A DNA stretch of 32,968 bases. Source: Ruminococcus sp. (GTDB lineage: Bacteria; Bacillota; Clostridia; Oscillospirales; Ruminococcaceae). Location of the stretch: contig JAISGY010000064.1 in assembly GCA_031262835.1 (NCBI GenBank), positions 1 to 32,968 of the forward strand. Direction: 5' to 3'. Positions 13,980-23,095 of the stretch are shown one piece after another (position 1 is the stretch's first letter; every line of letters begins with the position of its first letter). The notes under the pieces were generated by a model, which saw only the letters and a program-made list of their open reading frames with translations, was not told the DNA's origin and made no database searches. Position numbers and translations under genes: made by a program.

Positions 13980-14381
13980 ATGTACGAATCATCAGTTCCG
14001 TTTTTCTACGGCACAGGCAGAAGAAAGTCCTCCGTTGCGCGCGTTCGCCTCATCGCAGGCTCCGGTAACATTACGGTAAATAACCGCGCTATCGACGACT
14101 ACTTCGGTCTTGAAACACTTAAACTTATCGTTCGCCAACCCCTCGTTTTAACCGGCAACGACGCGAAACTCGACGCTGTCGTTACCGTACAGGGCGGCGG
14201 CGTTACCGGGCAGGCTGGCGCAATACGCCATGGTGTTGCCCGCGCGCTTCTTAAATTCGACGAAACCACCCGCCCCGCCCTCAAAAAGGCAGGCTTCCTA
14301 ACCCGCGACCCGCGCATGAAAGAACGTAAAAAATACGGTCTTAAGGCTGCAAGGCGCGCTCCGCAATTTAGTAAGAGATAA
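13980..14381 (+). CDS. rpsI: 30S ribosomal protein S9
   Basis: 133 aa. [12 protein letters not shown] near the N-terminus, the [23 protein letters not shown] block, and the basic C-terminus ending QFSKR, which reaches the P-site tRNA. AAAGGAGG immediately after the rplM stop is its ribosome site. Confidence 0.97.
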   Translation: MYESSVPFFYGTGRRKSSVARVRLIAGSGNITVNNRAIDDYFGLETLKLIVRQPLVLTGNDAKLDAVVTVQGGGVTGQAGAIRHGVARALLKFDETTRPALKKAGFLTRDPRMKERKKYGLKAARRAPQFSKR

Positions 14382-14388
14382 TTTTATA

Positions 14389-14417
14389 AAATCCCCGTTT
14401 TTTTGCGGGGATTTTTC
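14389..14417 (+). terminator. rpsI terminator
   Basis: Stem ATCCCCG / CGGGGAT with a T-rich loop, then TTTTTCTTT. The next promoter's -35 starts at the following base, so the glycosyltransferase cluster is transcriptionally separated from the ribosomal genes. Confidence 0.9.
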
Positions 14418-14446
14418 TTTACAAACCTTTTTTTATATGTTATAAT
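14418..14446 (+). promoter_or_regulatory. Promoter of the glycosyltransferase cluster, probably leaderless
   Basis: TTTACA (14418-14423), 17 bp, TATAAT (14441-14446). The usual start point, 7 nt past the -10, is 14453, the A of the first ATG. There is no Shine-Dalgarno site between the -10 box and the ATG. The mRNA would therefore begin at or within a few bases of its start codon. Confidence 0.6.
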
Positions 14447-14452
14447 AAGCTT

Positions 14453-15418
14453 ATGGAAATTAACATCTTAACCTCAACCGACAACAACTATGTTCCGCAT
14501 CTTTTTACGCAGCTAAAAAGTATTGCCGACAACTTGATAGCGAAATACGAAGTGCATTTTTGGTTTTTTCATTATCGGATTTTGAAGTCAGATATAGAAG
14601 AGCTTTCCGCTTACGCCGATTTTTTAGGGATTCGGTTTCACGAAGTCTTTGTTTTTGACTTTGAAGACTATAATGTCTTAACGAAGGGTGTTAACCACAA
14701 CTTCCCGATTGAGGCTTACTTTTATTTTTGCGCACATAAATACCTTCCCGAGACCATGGAACGCGCTCTCTATATCGACGCCGGGGACGTTATCTTCGCC
14801 GGGGATATTGAGGAATATTACTTCGCGCCTTTTGAGGGGAATTTCTTTATCGCGTCAATGGCAAAGTCCGGCAGGAAGGAACTTTATTGCTTCGACGACC
14901 TTTATGACCGCGACAGCTTTCACGACATTATCTGGGAATACGTTAATTCAGGCTCGATTGTGCTTAACCTTACTCTTATGCGGATATTTAATATTGACCT
15001 TCGGTTTTATGAAAATGTAATTGACTTTATCATTAAAAACGATTTCGATTTTACGCCGGATTACGAGGGCACCCGTCTCTTTTACTGCTTCGACCAAGGG
15101 CTTTTCGCGGCGGCTTTCGTCGGAAGAATTAAGTTTTGGGAATACGAATACTTCGGCTACGAGGGGTTTCATATGCCCTATAATTTCAGACCTTTTGTCT
15201 TTGAAAGAAGACGCGGCATACTTAAGCTCGCCGAAGACGGGAGCGTACAGCTGCCGTACGAACCGCGGATTATACATTTTCTTCAAGCTAAGCCTTGGAC
15301 AACGAGTGTTAAGGAATATCGCACACTTCTCCCGCTTACAAGAAAATACCTCGATATCTTTTGGAAAGCGGAAGCGGAAGCGAAAAGATGGCGGAGGGAA
15401 TACAGTGAAAGAGCTTAA
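14453..15418 (+). CDS. GT8-family glycosyltransferase, tandem copy 1
   Basis: 321 aa, cytosolic, no membrane segment. GT8 enzymes transfer a sugar from a UDP-sugar with retention. Family marks: INILTSTDNNYVPHLFTQL at the N-terminus; ALYIDAGDVIF at 105-115 in the place of the metal-binding DxD; YVNSGSIVLNL at 163-173; DQGLFAAAF from 214; H275xxxxKPW near the C-terminus. The DxD appears as D109-A-G-D112. The gene probably starts on a leaderless message. Its last codons (WRREYSER) contain GGAGGG and GTG, which serve as ribosome site and start of copy 2. Acceptor and product are unknown; a surface polysaccharide or glycan is likely for this family. Confidence 0.85.
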   Translation: MEINILTSTDNNYVPHLFTQLKSIADNLIAKYEVHFWFFHYRILKSDIEELSAYADFLGIRFHEVFVFDFEDYNVLTKGVNHNFPIEAYFYFCAHKYLPETMERALYIDAGDVIFAGDIEEYYFAPFEGNFFIASMAKSGRKELYCFDDLYDRDSFHDIIWEYVNSGSIVLNLTLMRIFNIDLRFYENVIDFIIKNDFDFTPDYEGTRLFYCFDQGLFAAAFVGRIKFWEYEYFGYEGFHMPYNFRPFVFERRRGILKLAEDGSVQLPYEPRIIHFLQAKPWTTSVKEYRTLLPLTRKYLDIFWKAEAEAKRWRREYSERA

Positions 15419-16370
15419 TATCTTAACCTCAACCGACAACAACCTTGTCCGTCATTTGTTTACTCAACTTAAAAATATTGCCGATAATCTTCTGGAATAC
15501 GAAGTCAACTTTTGGCTTTTTCATTATCGGATTCCTAAGGCGGATATTCTTGAACTTAAGGCGTATTCGGAGTTTTTAGGCATAAAATTTCACGAAGTTT
15601 ATGTTGACGATTTTGAAGATTATAATGTCTTAACGAAGGGTGCTGACGATAAATACCCTTATGAAGCTTACTTCTACTTCCTTGCGCATAAATACCTTCC
15701 CGAAAGTATCGAGCGCGCCCTTTATATTGACGCGGGGGATATTATTTTCGACGGGGATATTGAGGAATTTTATTGCGCGCCTTTTGAGGGGAATTTTATA
15801 ATTGCAACTATGGGGTTTTCCAATAGGGCGGAGCTGTACACTTTTAATGATATTACCGATACGGCTTTGACACCGTATATCGGTTCAGAATATCTAAATT
15901 CGGGTTCAGTGCTACTAAACTTGCAGCTTATGAGGATCTTTAATATCGACTTTCGGTTTTATGAAAATGTTGTTAACTACATTATCGCGAATACCGTAAG
16001 ATTTACAACCGAGAATTTTACATCACCGATTCATTATTGCTATGATCAGGGGCTTTTAGCGATGACATTTGCCGGGCGGATTAAGTTTTTTGACTATGAA
16101 TATTTCGGCTTTCAGGCTTTACATATGCCCTATAACTTCAAACCGTTTTACTTCGAGTACAACAAAGAAAGGCTTAAATTTAACGAAGACGGTGAAGTAA
16201 AGCTACCCTACGAGCCGCACATCATCCACCTTATCGGCAACAAGCCTTGGAGCACCGACAAGGAAACTTATGAGAAGCTTTTACCCGTTTCGCGCAAGTA
16301 CCTCGATATCTTTTGGAAAGCGGAAGCGGAAGCGAAAAGATGGCGGAGGGAATATAGTGAAAGAAATTAA
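15405..16370 (+). CDS. GT8-family glycosyltransferase, tandem copy 2
   Basis: 321 aa from GTG 15405, which overlaps copy 1 by 14 nt and has GGAGGG about 10 nt upstream. A longer in-frame reading into copy 1 is only a shadow. Motifs: YIDAGDIIFDGD, YLNSGSVLLNL, DQGLLAMTF, HLIGNKPW. Copy 2 differs from its sisters mainly in the middle and at the region around 190-215 (NTVRFTTENFTSP), which is likely to shape the acceptor site. The same C-terminal block repeats the embedded ribosome site for copy 3. Confidence 0.85.
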   Translation: MKELNILTSTDNNLVRHLFTQLKNIADNLLEYEVNFWLFHYRIPKADILELKAYSEFLGIKFHEVYVDDFEDYNVLTKGADDKYPYEAYFYFLAHKYLPESIERALYIDAGDIIFDGDIEEFYCAPFEGNFIIATMGFSNRAELYTFNDITDTALTPYIGSEYLNSGSVLLNLQLMRIFNIDFRFYENVVNYIIANTVRFTTENFTSPIHYCYDQGLLAMTFAGRIKFFDYEYFGFQALHMPYNFKPFYFEYNKERLKFNEDGEVKLPYEPHIIHLIGNKPWSTDKETYEKLLPVSRKYLDIFWKAEAEAKRWRREYSERN

Positions 16371-17324
16371 CATCTTAACCTCAACCGACAACAATCTTGT
16401 CCCTCATTTGTTTACCCAACTCCGGAATATTGCCGATAATCTTCTCCCGAAATACAACGTAAACTTTTGGCTTTTTCATTATCGGATTCCTAAGGCGGAT
16501 ATTGAGGAACTTACGGCGTATTCGGAGTTTTTAGGCATAAAATTTCACGAAGTCTTTGTTTACGACTTTGAAGACTATAAGGTTTTAACGAAGGGTACTG
16601 ACGACAGATACCCTTATGAATCTTACTTTTATTTCTGCGCGCACCGATACCTTCCCGAACATATCGAGCGCGCTCTTTATATTGACGCCGGGGACATTAT
16701 CTTTAGCGGGGATATTGAGGAATTTTACTTTGCGCCTTTTGAGGGAAATTTTATAATTGCGTCGATAGCGGTCTCGAAAAGGCAAGAACTTTATACCTTC
16801 GATGACCTAAGCATTGAAGATTGGTATATAGATATTGTCCACGAGTATATTAATTCGGGGTCGCTTGTGCTTAACTTGCAGCTTATGCGGATATTTAATA
16901 TTGACCTTCGGTTTTATGAAAATGTTACAAACTTTATGATGTCAAAGTCTTTTATACTTCAAACCGATAATCCCGATGTTCAGGTTTATTACTACTATGA
17001 CCAAGGGCTTATCGCGGCGGCTTTTGTCGGGCAGATTAAATTCTTTGAATACGAACATTTCGGCTTTCAGCCTTTGCATATGCCCTATAATTTCAGACCG
17101 TTAAATATCGAAATGCAAAAAACAACTTGAAATTTTCTGCTGACGGAGAGATTTCACTCCCATACGAGCCGCATATTATCCATTTCTTAAGTGTCAAACC
17201 TTGGGCATTTACCGTTGAAATTTATAGAACGCTGCTCCCGATTTACCGAAAATACCTCGATATGTTTTGGAAAGCGGAAGCGGAGGCGAAAAGATGGCGG
17301 AGGGAATACAGTGAAAGAGCTTAA
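16357..17324 (+). pseudogene. GT8-family glycosyltransferase, tandem copy 3, frameshifted
   Basis: GTG 16357 starts a frame that matches its sisters (YIDAGDIIFSGD, YINSGSLVLNL, DQGLIAAAF) up to residue 257 and then stops at 17130 after EMQKTT. The rest of the protein (SADGEISLPYEPHIIHF..., KPW, C-terminal block) follows in another frame, from 17127 or so to 17324. One extra A in the run of six A at 17117-17122 would join the two and give 322 aa. The stop removes the conserved HxxxxKPW end. It may be a sequencing indel, a true loss, a phase-variable tract, or rescue by slippage. Confidence 0.8.
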
Positions 17325-18276
17325 TATCTTAACCTCAACCGATTTGAACCTTGTCCCTCATTTGTTTACCCAACTCCGGAATATTGCCGATAATCTTCTG
17401 AAATACGAAGTCAACTTTTGGCTCTTTCATTATCGGATTCCGGGGTCGGATATAGAGGAACTTTCCGCCTACGCCGATTTCCTCGGAATAAAATTTCACG
17501 AAGTTTATGTAGAGGACTATGAAGATTACAGCGTCCTTAACAAAGGCGCAACCGATCAGTTTCCAATTGAGGCTTACTTCTATTTTTGCGCTCATAAATA
17601 TCTTCCGGAGACCATGGAGCGCGCTCTTTATATCGACGCGGGGGACATTATTTTCGATGGGGATATTGAGGAATTTTACTTTTCTCCTTTTGAAGGGAAT
17701 TTCATGATTGCGTCAATAGCAATCTCGAAAAGGAACGAGCTTTATACCTTCGATGACATCTCTGTAAACGATTTCGCTGTCGATATTGCCGGCGAGTATG
17801 TTAATTCGGGGTCGCTTGTGTTAAACTTAACGCTTATGCGAATCTTTCATATTGACCTTCGGTTTTATGAAAATGTTGTCGACTATGTTCTGTCTAAGTC
17901 TGCCCCATTTAAAACGGAATTTACTACTGCCCCGGTCTATTACTACTATGATCAAGGGCTTTTAGCACTATCATTTGTCGGGCAGATTAAGTTCTGGGGA
18001 TACGAATATTTCGGCTATCAAGCGCTTGTTATGCCCTATAATTTCAGACCGTTCCTTTTTGAATGGAATAAAAACAATATAAAAATATCTGCGGACGGAG
18101 AAGTTTCGCTTCCCTACGAACCGCATATAATTCATCTTTTAGGCAACAAGCCGTGGAAAACGACTGTAGAAACCTATCGCACGCTGCTCCCGGTTTCAAG
18201 AAAATATCTCGATATGTTTTGGGCGGCGGAAAAAGAAGCGCGGTCTTGGCGGAGGGAATATAGTGAAAGAAATTAA
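17311..18276 (+). CDS. GT8-family glycosyltransferase, tandem copy 4
   Basis: 321 aa from GTG 17311, 14 nt overlap with the end of copy 3. Motifs: YIDAGDIIFDGD, YVNSGSLVLNL, DQGLLALSF, HLLGNKPW. It shares with copy 5 a long stretch around EEFYFSPFEGNFMIASIAIS that differs from copies 1-3, a sign of recent duplication or gene conversion between neighbours. Its N-terminus has TSTDLNLVPHLFTQ in place of TSTDNN. Confidence 0.85.
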   Translation: MKELNILTSTDLNLVPHLFTQLRNIADNLLKYEVNFWLFHYRIPGSDIEELSAYADFLGIKFHEVYVEDYEDYSVLNKGATDQFPIEAYFYFCAHKYLPETMERALYIDAGDIIFDGDIEEFYFSPFEGNFMIASIAISKRNELYTFDDISVNDFAVDIAGEYVNSGSLVLNLTLMRIFHIDLRFYENVVDYVLSKSAPFKTEFTTAPVYYYYDQGLLALSFVGQIKFWGYEYFGYQALVMPYNFRPFLFEWNKNNIKISADGEVSLPYEPHIIHLLGNKPWKTTVETYRTLLPVSRKYLDMFWAAEKEARSWRREYSERN

Positions 18277-19243
18277 TATTTTAACCTCAACCGACAACAA
18301 TTATGTCAAGCATCTTTTTACCCAACTGCGGAGTATCGCCGACAACTTGACAAAAAAATACGACGTAAACTTTTGGCTCTTTCATTATCGGATTCCAAAG
18401 GCGGATATAGAAGAGCTTACGGCGTATTCGGAGTTTTTAGGCATAAAATTTCACGAAGTTTATGTTGACGATTATGAAAAATACGAAATGCTTAATAAAG
18501 GAGCGGACAACCAATTCCCGATTGAGGTTTATTTCTATTTTTGTGCGCACAGGTACCTTCCCGAGACCATTGAGCGCGCTCTCTATATCGACGCGGGGGA
18601 CATTATCTTCGACGGGGATATTGAGGAATTTTACTTTTCTCCTTTTGAAGGGAATTTCATGATTGCGTCAATAGCGATCTCGAAAAGGAACGAGCTTTAT
18701 AACTTCGACGACCTTTTCGATGCGGACTGCTATCGGGATATTGTCCGCGAATATATTAACTCCGGGTCGCTTGTGTTAAACTTAACGCTCATGCGAATCT
18801 TTCATATTGACCTTCGGTTTTATGAAAATGTTATTGACCTTATCCTTGAAAACGGCGTTGTTTACATCACAGGTCCGAATGGGGAACTCTTTTATTACAC
18901 CTACGACCAAGGGCTCCTTGCGGCAGCTTTTGTCGGGCGTATAAAGTTTTTTGATTATGAGCATTTTCGACTTGAAAAGCTTCATATGCCCTATAATTTC
19001 AGGCTGTACCTCATTGAGCATTGCAAGAACCAGATTAAATATTCGGAGGATGGGACTTTTCCGCTGCCGTATACGCCTCGGATTATCCATTTCATGCGCG
19101 ATAAGCCTTGGAAGACAACTGTAGATACCTATCGTACCTTTCTCCCTATTACGAGGAAATACTATGATATGTTTTGGAAAGCGGAGTCGGAGGCGCGGTC
19201 TTGGCTGCGTGAATATCGCGCGGGAAAAAGCGAAACAATATAG
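18263..19243 (+). CDS. GT8-family glycosyltransferase, tandem copy 5
   Basis: 326 aa from GTG 18263, again with a 14 nt overlap. Motifs: YIDAGDIIFDGD, YINSGSLVLNL, DQGLLAAAF, HFMRDKPW. The end differs from all others: SWLREYRAGKSETI. The change removes the GGAGGG and GTG that the other copies use to start their follower, which fits its position as the last unit of the array. The TVP38-type gene follows within 2 bp. Confidence 0.85.
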   Translation: MKEINILTSTDNNYVKHLFTQLRSIADNLTKKYDVNFWLFHYRIPKADIEELTAYSEFLGIKFHEVYVDDYEKYEMLNKGADNQFPIEVYFYFCAHRYLPETIERALYIDAGDIIFDGDIEEFYFSPFEGNFMIASIAISKRNELYNFDDLFDADCYRDIVREYINSGSLVLNLTLMRIFHIDLRFYENVIDLILENGVVYITGPNGELFYYTYDQGLLAAAFVGRIKFFDYEHFRLEKLHMPYNFRLYLIEHCKNQIKYSEDGTFPLPYTPRIIHFMRDKPWKTTVDTYRTFLPITRKYYDMFWKAESEARSWLREYRAGKSETI

Positions 19244-19245
19244 TG

Positions 19246-19935
19246 ATGAAAAAAACACTTTCCGGGCTCCTTAAGGTTATAATCGCCGCCGCGCCTTTCC
19301 TCATGATTATATTTTGCGCGGTCTTTTACCTATTAAACTTCGCACACCTCGGGACGGCGGGGCTGATTGAAGCGGTTACGCGCTACAAGCCGCCGAATTT
19401 GATTATCGGGGCTATTGTTATTATCGGGCTTTACGGGCTTAAATCGCTTTCGATGGTCTTCCCGATGGTTGTTCTTGTTGTTGCCTCCGGGGTTATCTTC
19501 GACAACCTTGCCGTTGCCTTAATTGTCAACTTCTTTGGGGTATTATTGCAAATAACTTTGCCCTATCTTATCGGGCGGTATGCCGAGCGGGACCTCGTCG
19601 GTAAGATTTTAGCCCGACACAAAAACCTTGAAAAGGCGAAGGAATTCAGCCTTAAAAACGAGACTTTTGTCTGTTATCTGTTAAGGGTTATTAACGTTCT
19701 CCCCTGTGACGCGGTCAGTATGTACTTCGGGGCGGTGGGGGCAAATCCGCGGAAATATTACCTCGGCTCAATGCTCGGGATTCTCCCCGGAATGATTGTT
19801 ATGACGATTGCCGGCGGGGCGGTTACGGAGCCCTTCTCTCCGCAGTTTATCGTTTCGGTTTCGGTTGAAGTCTTATTCGCCGTCGGGTCGGCTGTTTACT
19901 ACTATTTTTACAAGAAGAGGAAAAAGGGTGCGTAG
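19246..19935 (+). CDS. TVP38/TMEM64-family membrane protein
   Basis: About 229 aa with several hydrophobic segments: roughly residues 10-30, 50-70, 75-105, 165-185 and 195-215, ending in a basic tail KKRKKGA. The central GVLLQITLPYLIGRYAERDLV and the later LLRVINVLPCDAVSMYFGA match the VTT (SNARE-associated/DedA-like) domain, proteins linked to lipid scrambling or small-molecule transport. ATG 19246 is chosen; GTG 19243 overlaps the stop of copy 5. Ribosome site weak, so translation is probably coupled to the glycosyltransferases. The pairing may mean a role in envelope glycan or lipid synthesis, but that is inference. Confidence 0.8.
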   Translation: MKKTLSGLLKVIIAAAPFLMIIFCAVFYLLNFAHLGTAGLIEAVTRYKPPNLIIGAIVIIGLYGLKSLSMVFPMVVLVVASGVIFDNLAVALIVNFFGVLLQITLPYLIGRYAERDLVGKILARHKNLEKAKEFSLKNETFVCYLLRVINVLPCDAVSMYFGAVGANPRKYYLGSMLGILPGMIVMTIAGGAVTEPFSPQFIVSVSVEVLFAVGSAVYYYFYKKRKKGA

Positions 19936-21760
19936 AGTTATTGTTATCGGGGCTGGGCACGCCGGAGTTGAGGCGGCACTTGCTTCGGCGCGGTTGGGGT
20001 GCGAGACGCTGATGTTTTCGATTTCACTCGACAATATCGCGAATATGCCCTGCAACCCTTCTATCGGCGGGACTGCCAAGGGGCATCTTGTCCGCGAAAT
20101 CGACGCGCTCGGCGGCGAGATGGGGAGAGCGGCGGACGCCTGTTTCCTTCAAAGTCGTATGCTCAACCTCTCAAAAGGCGCGGCGGTTCACTCCCTTCGC
20201 GTTCAAGCCGACCGCGTGAAGTATCATTCCCATATGAAGCATATCTGTGAGAACACGCCGAATCTGCGGGTTATTCAGGGGGAGGTTGTCAGCGTTCAAA
20301 CGGACTGCGGCAAGATAGTCGGCGCAACAACCGCCGCGGGGGTTTTTTACCCTTGCGAAGCTGTTATAATCGCAACCGGCACCTACCTCAACGGGCTTTG
20401 TCATATCGGGGAATACCATGTTAAATCGGGTCCCGACAATGTTTTACCGGCAACAAAGTTAACGGAATCCCTCCGAGACCTCGGCATAACCGTACGCCGT
20501 TTCAAGACCGGCACCCCCGCAAGGGTACATAAACGCTCGATTGATTTTTCCGAATTAACAGAACAGCAAGGCGACGGCGAAATTGTTCCTTTCTCCTTTG
20601 AAAATGAAGGAAAAGTTTTTACAAACACCGTTTCCTGCTTCGTTACCTACACGAATGAGAAGACCCACGAGGTTATAAGGGCGAATCTGCACCGCTCGCC
20701 GATGTTTTCGGGAATTATCGAGGGGGTCGGTCCGAGGTACTGCCCTTCGATTGAAGACAAGGTTGTAAGGTTTAAGGACAAGCTCCGCCACCAGATTTTC
20801 TTGGAACCGATGGGGCTTGACACGGAGGAATACTACCTTCAGGGCATGAGTTCTTCACTGCCTTATGACGTTCAAGAGGAGTTTATCCATACCATCAAGG
20901 GGCTTGAAAAAGCCGAGATTATGCGTCCGGCTTACGCTATCGAATACGACTGTATTGACCCGACGGAGCTTACCCATGCTTTGGAGTTCAAGGGCATAAA
21001 AGGACTTTTTTCCGCCGGGCAGACAAACGGCACTTCCGGTTACGAAGAGGCGGCGGCGCAGGGGCTTATCTCAGGGATTAATGCTGCGCGGTTTATAACC
21101 GGGCAAGAAGAGATAACTCTAACCCGCGATTCCTCCTATATCGGGACGCTTATCGACGACCTTGTTATAAAGGGGGTAAACGACCCGTATCGCATGATGA
21201 CAAGCCGTTCGGAGTTCAGACTGCTGCTTCGCCAAGACAACGCCGACGAGCGGCTGACACCGCTGGGGTATGAAATCGGGCTTATTGATAATGAAAGATA
21301 TAACAGGTTTCTTGCAAAAAGGGAGGCTGTCGAGGCGGAAGTAAGACGGCTTAAATCGACTACAATTGCCCCGTCCGAGCGGCTAAACGAGCTCTTAATT
21401 TCAAAGGGAACCTCCCCCATTACGACCGGCGTTAAGCTTTCGGACCTCTTAAAACGCCCGCAGATTTGCTACTCTGACATCTGCGAAAACGATTTGCCGA
21501 AAGCCGTTACAGCCGAGGCTTCCATTATAATTGAGTACGAGGGGTATATCAATTTGCAGATAGAGGCGGCGGAGCGTATGCGGAAGCTTGAAGCAAAGCG
21601 GCTGCCGGAGGATATTGACTACGCCGATGTAAGGGGATTGTCGCTTGAGGCGGCGGAGAAGCTCAAAAAGGTTGCCCCTAAGACCTTCGGGGAGGCTTCG
21701 AGGATTTCCGGCGTGTCCCCTGCCGACCTTGCCGTTTTGGCAATTTACTGTAAAGGATAG
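19928..21760 (+). CDS. mnmG: tRNA uridine-5-carboxymethylaminomethyl modification enzyme, FAD subunit
   Basis: 610 aa. With MnmE it modifies U34 of several tRNAs. FAD-binding VIVIGAGHAGVEAALASARLG at the very N-terminus, the active-site region NMPCNPSIGGTAKGHLVREID, and the C-terminal GVSPADLAVLAIYCKG support this. One difference from the common sequence is LSKGAAVHSLR where most have SKGPAV. GTG 19928 is the start: it places the Rossmann motif at residue 4 and overlaps the preceding gene by 8 nt. Adjacent to rsmG as in many Bacillota, usually close to the replication origin. Confidence 0.96.
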   Translation: MRRVIVIGAGHAGVEAALASARLGCETLMFSISLDNIANMPCNPSIGGTAKGHLVREIDALGGEMGRAADACFLQSRMLNLSKGAAVHSLRVQADRVKYHSHMKHICENTPNLRVIQGEVVSVQTDCGKIVGATTAAGVFYPCEAVIIATGTYLNGLCHIGEYHVKSGPDNVLPATKLTESLRDLGITVRRFKTGTPARVHKRSIDFSELTEQQGDGEIVPFSFENEGKVFTNTVSCFVTYTNEKTHEVIRANLHRSPMFSGIIEGVGPRYCPSIEDKVVRFKDKLRHQIFLEPMGLDTEEYYLQGMSSSLPYDVQEEFIHTIKGLEKAEIMRPAYAIEYDCIDPTELTHALEFKGIKGLFSAGQTNGTSGYEEAAAQGLISGINAARFITGQEEITLTRDSSYIGTLIDDLVIKGVNDPYRMMTSRSEFRLLLRQDNADERLTPLGYEIGLIDNERYNRFLAKREAVEAEVRRLKSTTIAPSERLNELLISKGTSPITTGVKLSDLLKRPQICYSDICENDLPKAVTAEASIIIEYEGYINLQIEAAERMRKLEAKRLPEDIDYADVRGLSLEAAEKLKKVAPKTFGEASRISGVSPADLAVLAIYCKG

Positions 21761-21763
21761 AAT

Positions 21764-22477
21764 ATGTTTATACCGTTTGAGACCGCGAAGGAGGCTTTTG
21801 CGGAGTTTAATATTAACCTTACCGAAAAGCAGTTTGAGGCGTTTTCACTCTACGCCGAGTTTTTGCGCGAATACAACGAAAAGGTTAACCTTACCGCTAT
21901 TACAGAGCCCGAAGAAATCTTAGTCAAGCACTTTCTTGACAGCGTTATTCCGCTTTCATACACGGAGTTTGAATCGGGATTTACCCTTCTTGACATAGGC
22001 ACGGGGGCAGGGTTCCCGGGGCTCCCTATGGCAATTATGCACCCCGAACTTAAGCTCACGCTTATGGACGCGAACGGCAAGAAGATTACCTTTTTAACCG
22101 AGTTAACCGAAAAACTTCGCAAAGTTATTCCGCTTGACGTTAAGATTATCAAGGCGAGGGCGGAGGACTTCGCGAGGGGGGAACTAAGGGGCAGCTTCGA
22201 TATTGTCACGGCGAGGGCGGTTGCGGGCCTTGAAATTCTTGCGGAGTATGCTATGCCGTATGTTAAAATCGGGGGAGTGTTCTTAGCACCCAAGGGCGGT
22301 TCGGAAAGTTATGAGGACGGGGCTTCGATGGTTGAAGAGCTTGGGGGGGACCTTGCGGATTTTGTTGAATACAATTTGAACGGGGACTTGCGCAGACTTT
22401 TTGTAATTGAAAAGATTGACATTACCCCGAAAAAATACCCGCGCTCCAACGCGGTTATAAAAAAGGCGAAAAAATGA
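21764..22477 (+). CDS. rsmG: 16S rRNA m7G527 methyltransferase
   Basis: 237 aa. SAM-binding LLDIGTGAGFPGLPMAI, the DANGKKITFL block, and VTARAVAGLEILAEYAMPYVK with GGVFLAPKG are all RsmG marks. It methylates N7 of G527 in 16S rRNA. It starts 3 bp after mnmG and overlaps recX by 4 nt. Confidence 0.96.
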   Translation: MFIPFETAKEAFAEFNINLTEKQFEAFSLYAEFLREYNEKVNLTAITEPEEILVKHFLDSVIPLSYTEFESGFTLLDIGTGAGFPGLPMAIMHPELKLTLMDANGKKITFLTELTEKLRKVIPLDVKIIKARAEDFARGELRGSFDIVTARAVAGLEILAEYAMPYVKIGGVFLAPKGGSESYEDGASMVEELGGDLADFVEYNLNGDLRRLFVIEKIDITPKKYPRSNAVIKKAKK

Positions 22478-22938
22478 ACGAAGACGTAAAAAGGGCATAC
22501 TCGCACTCCCTCTACCTTCTTGACGAGAAGAGCTACTCCGCTAAAAAGATGCGGGAGAAGCTTTCTGCGAAGTATTCCGACGATGTTGCGGAGGCTGTTA
22601 TCGGGCGGCTTACCGCCGAGGGTTACATAAACGATTTGAAGTTTGCTGCCCATGCGGCGGAGTATATGCGAGAGGTTAAGAAGTTCGGTGCGTACAGGAT
22701 TAAGCAGGAGCTTTTAGCGAAGGGGATTGACCGCGAGACGGCGGCGGAAGTCTGCAAGAATCTTGAATCGGACGAAACCGAGGCAATTAAGGCACGAATC
22801 AGGAAGGGGTACTCCGACAAGTTAGGAACGCCCGCCGGTGAGGGGAAGGTGCAGGCGGCGATGCAGCGGTATGGCTTCAAATACTCCGACGTAGCAAGGG
22901 CAATCCGCGAGCTTAAGGAAGAACTTATAACAATATAA
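22474..22938 (+). CDS. recX: RecX-family regulatory protein
   Basis: 154 aa, made of helical repeats: SLYLLDEKSYSAKKMREKL with VIGRLTAEGYINDLKFA, then FGAYRIKQELLAKGID, then VQAAMQRYGFKYSDVARAI. RecX binds and inhibits RecA filaments. The usual place for recX is next to recA; here it is the last gene of the mnmG-rsmG unit. Its overlap with rsmG (ATGA) implies coupled translation. The phage-like module begins about 250 bp downstream. Confidence 0.85.
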   Translation: MNEDVKRAYSHSLYLLDEKSYSAKKMREKLSAKYSDDVAEAVIGRLTAEGYINDLKFAAHAAEYMREVKKFGAYRIKQELLAKGIDRETAAEVCKNLESDETEAIKARIRKGYSDKLGTPAGEGKVQAAMQRYGFKYSDVARAIRELKEELITI

Positions 22939-22943
22939 ATTTC

Positions 22944-22970
22944 GTTTCCCCCGCCGTAGGCGGGGGAAAC
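22944..22970. repeat. Hairpin repeat copy 1
   Basis: Perfect 12-bp stem: arm GTTTCCCCCGCC, loop GTA, arm GGCGGGGGAAAC. It stands 5 bp after the recX stop. A half copy (GGCGGGGGAAGC) follows at 22982-22993, then a T8 tract near 23010, so this copy may also help to terminate the mnmG-rsmG-recX transcript. The remaining bases up to 23095 show no gene. Confidence 0.8.
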
Positions 22971-23095
22971 GCTCGTCTAATGGCGGGGGAAGCAGTCGCT
23001 TAACGGCGTTTTTTTTATTTTTGTACAAAATCGCCAAATATGACACGAAACATTTGTTCGTTTCGGAGAAATTTCGTTAACACGAAAAGTTTTTC

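Noticed and set aside
15021-15404. Extended N-terminus of glycosyltransferase copy 2
   Set aside because: It is an out-of-frame reading of copy 1; the GTG with its embedded ribosome site matches all other copies.
19808-19927. Extended N-terminus of mnmG
   Set aside because: The extra residues overlap the membrane protein gene; MnmG proteins begin a few residues before the Rossmann loop, as with GTG 19928.
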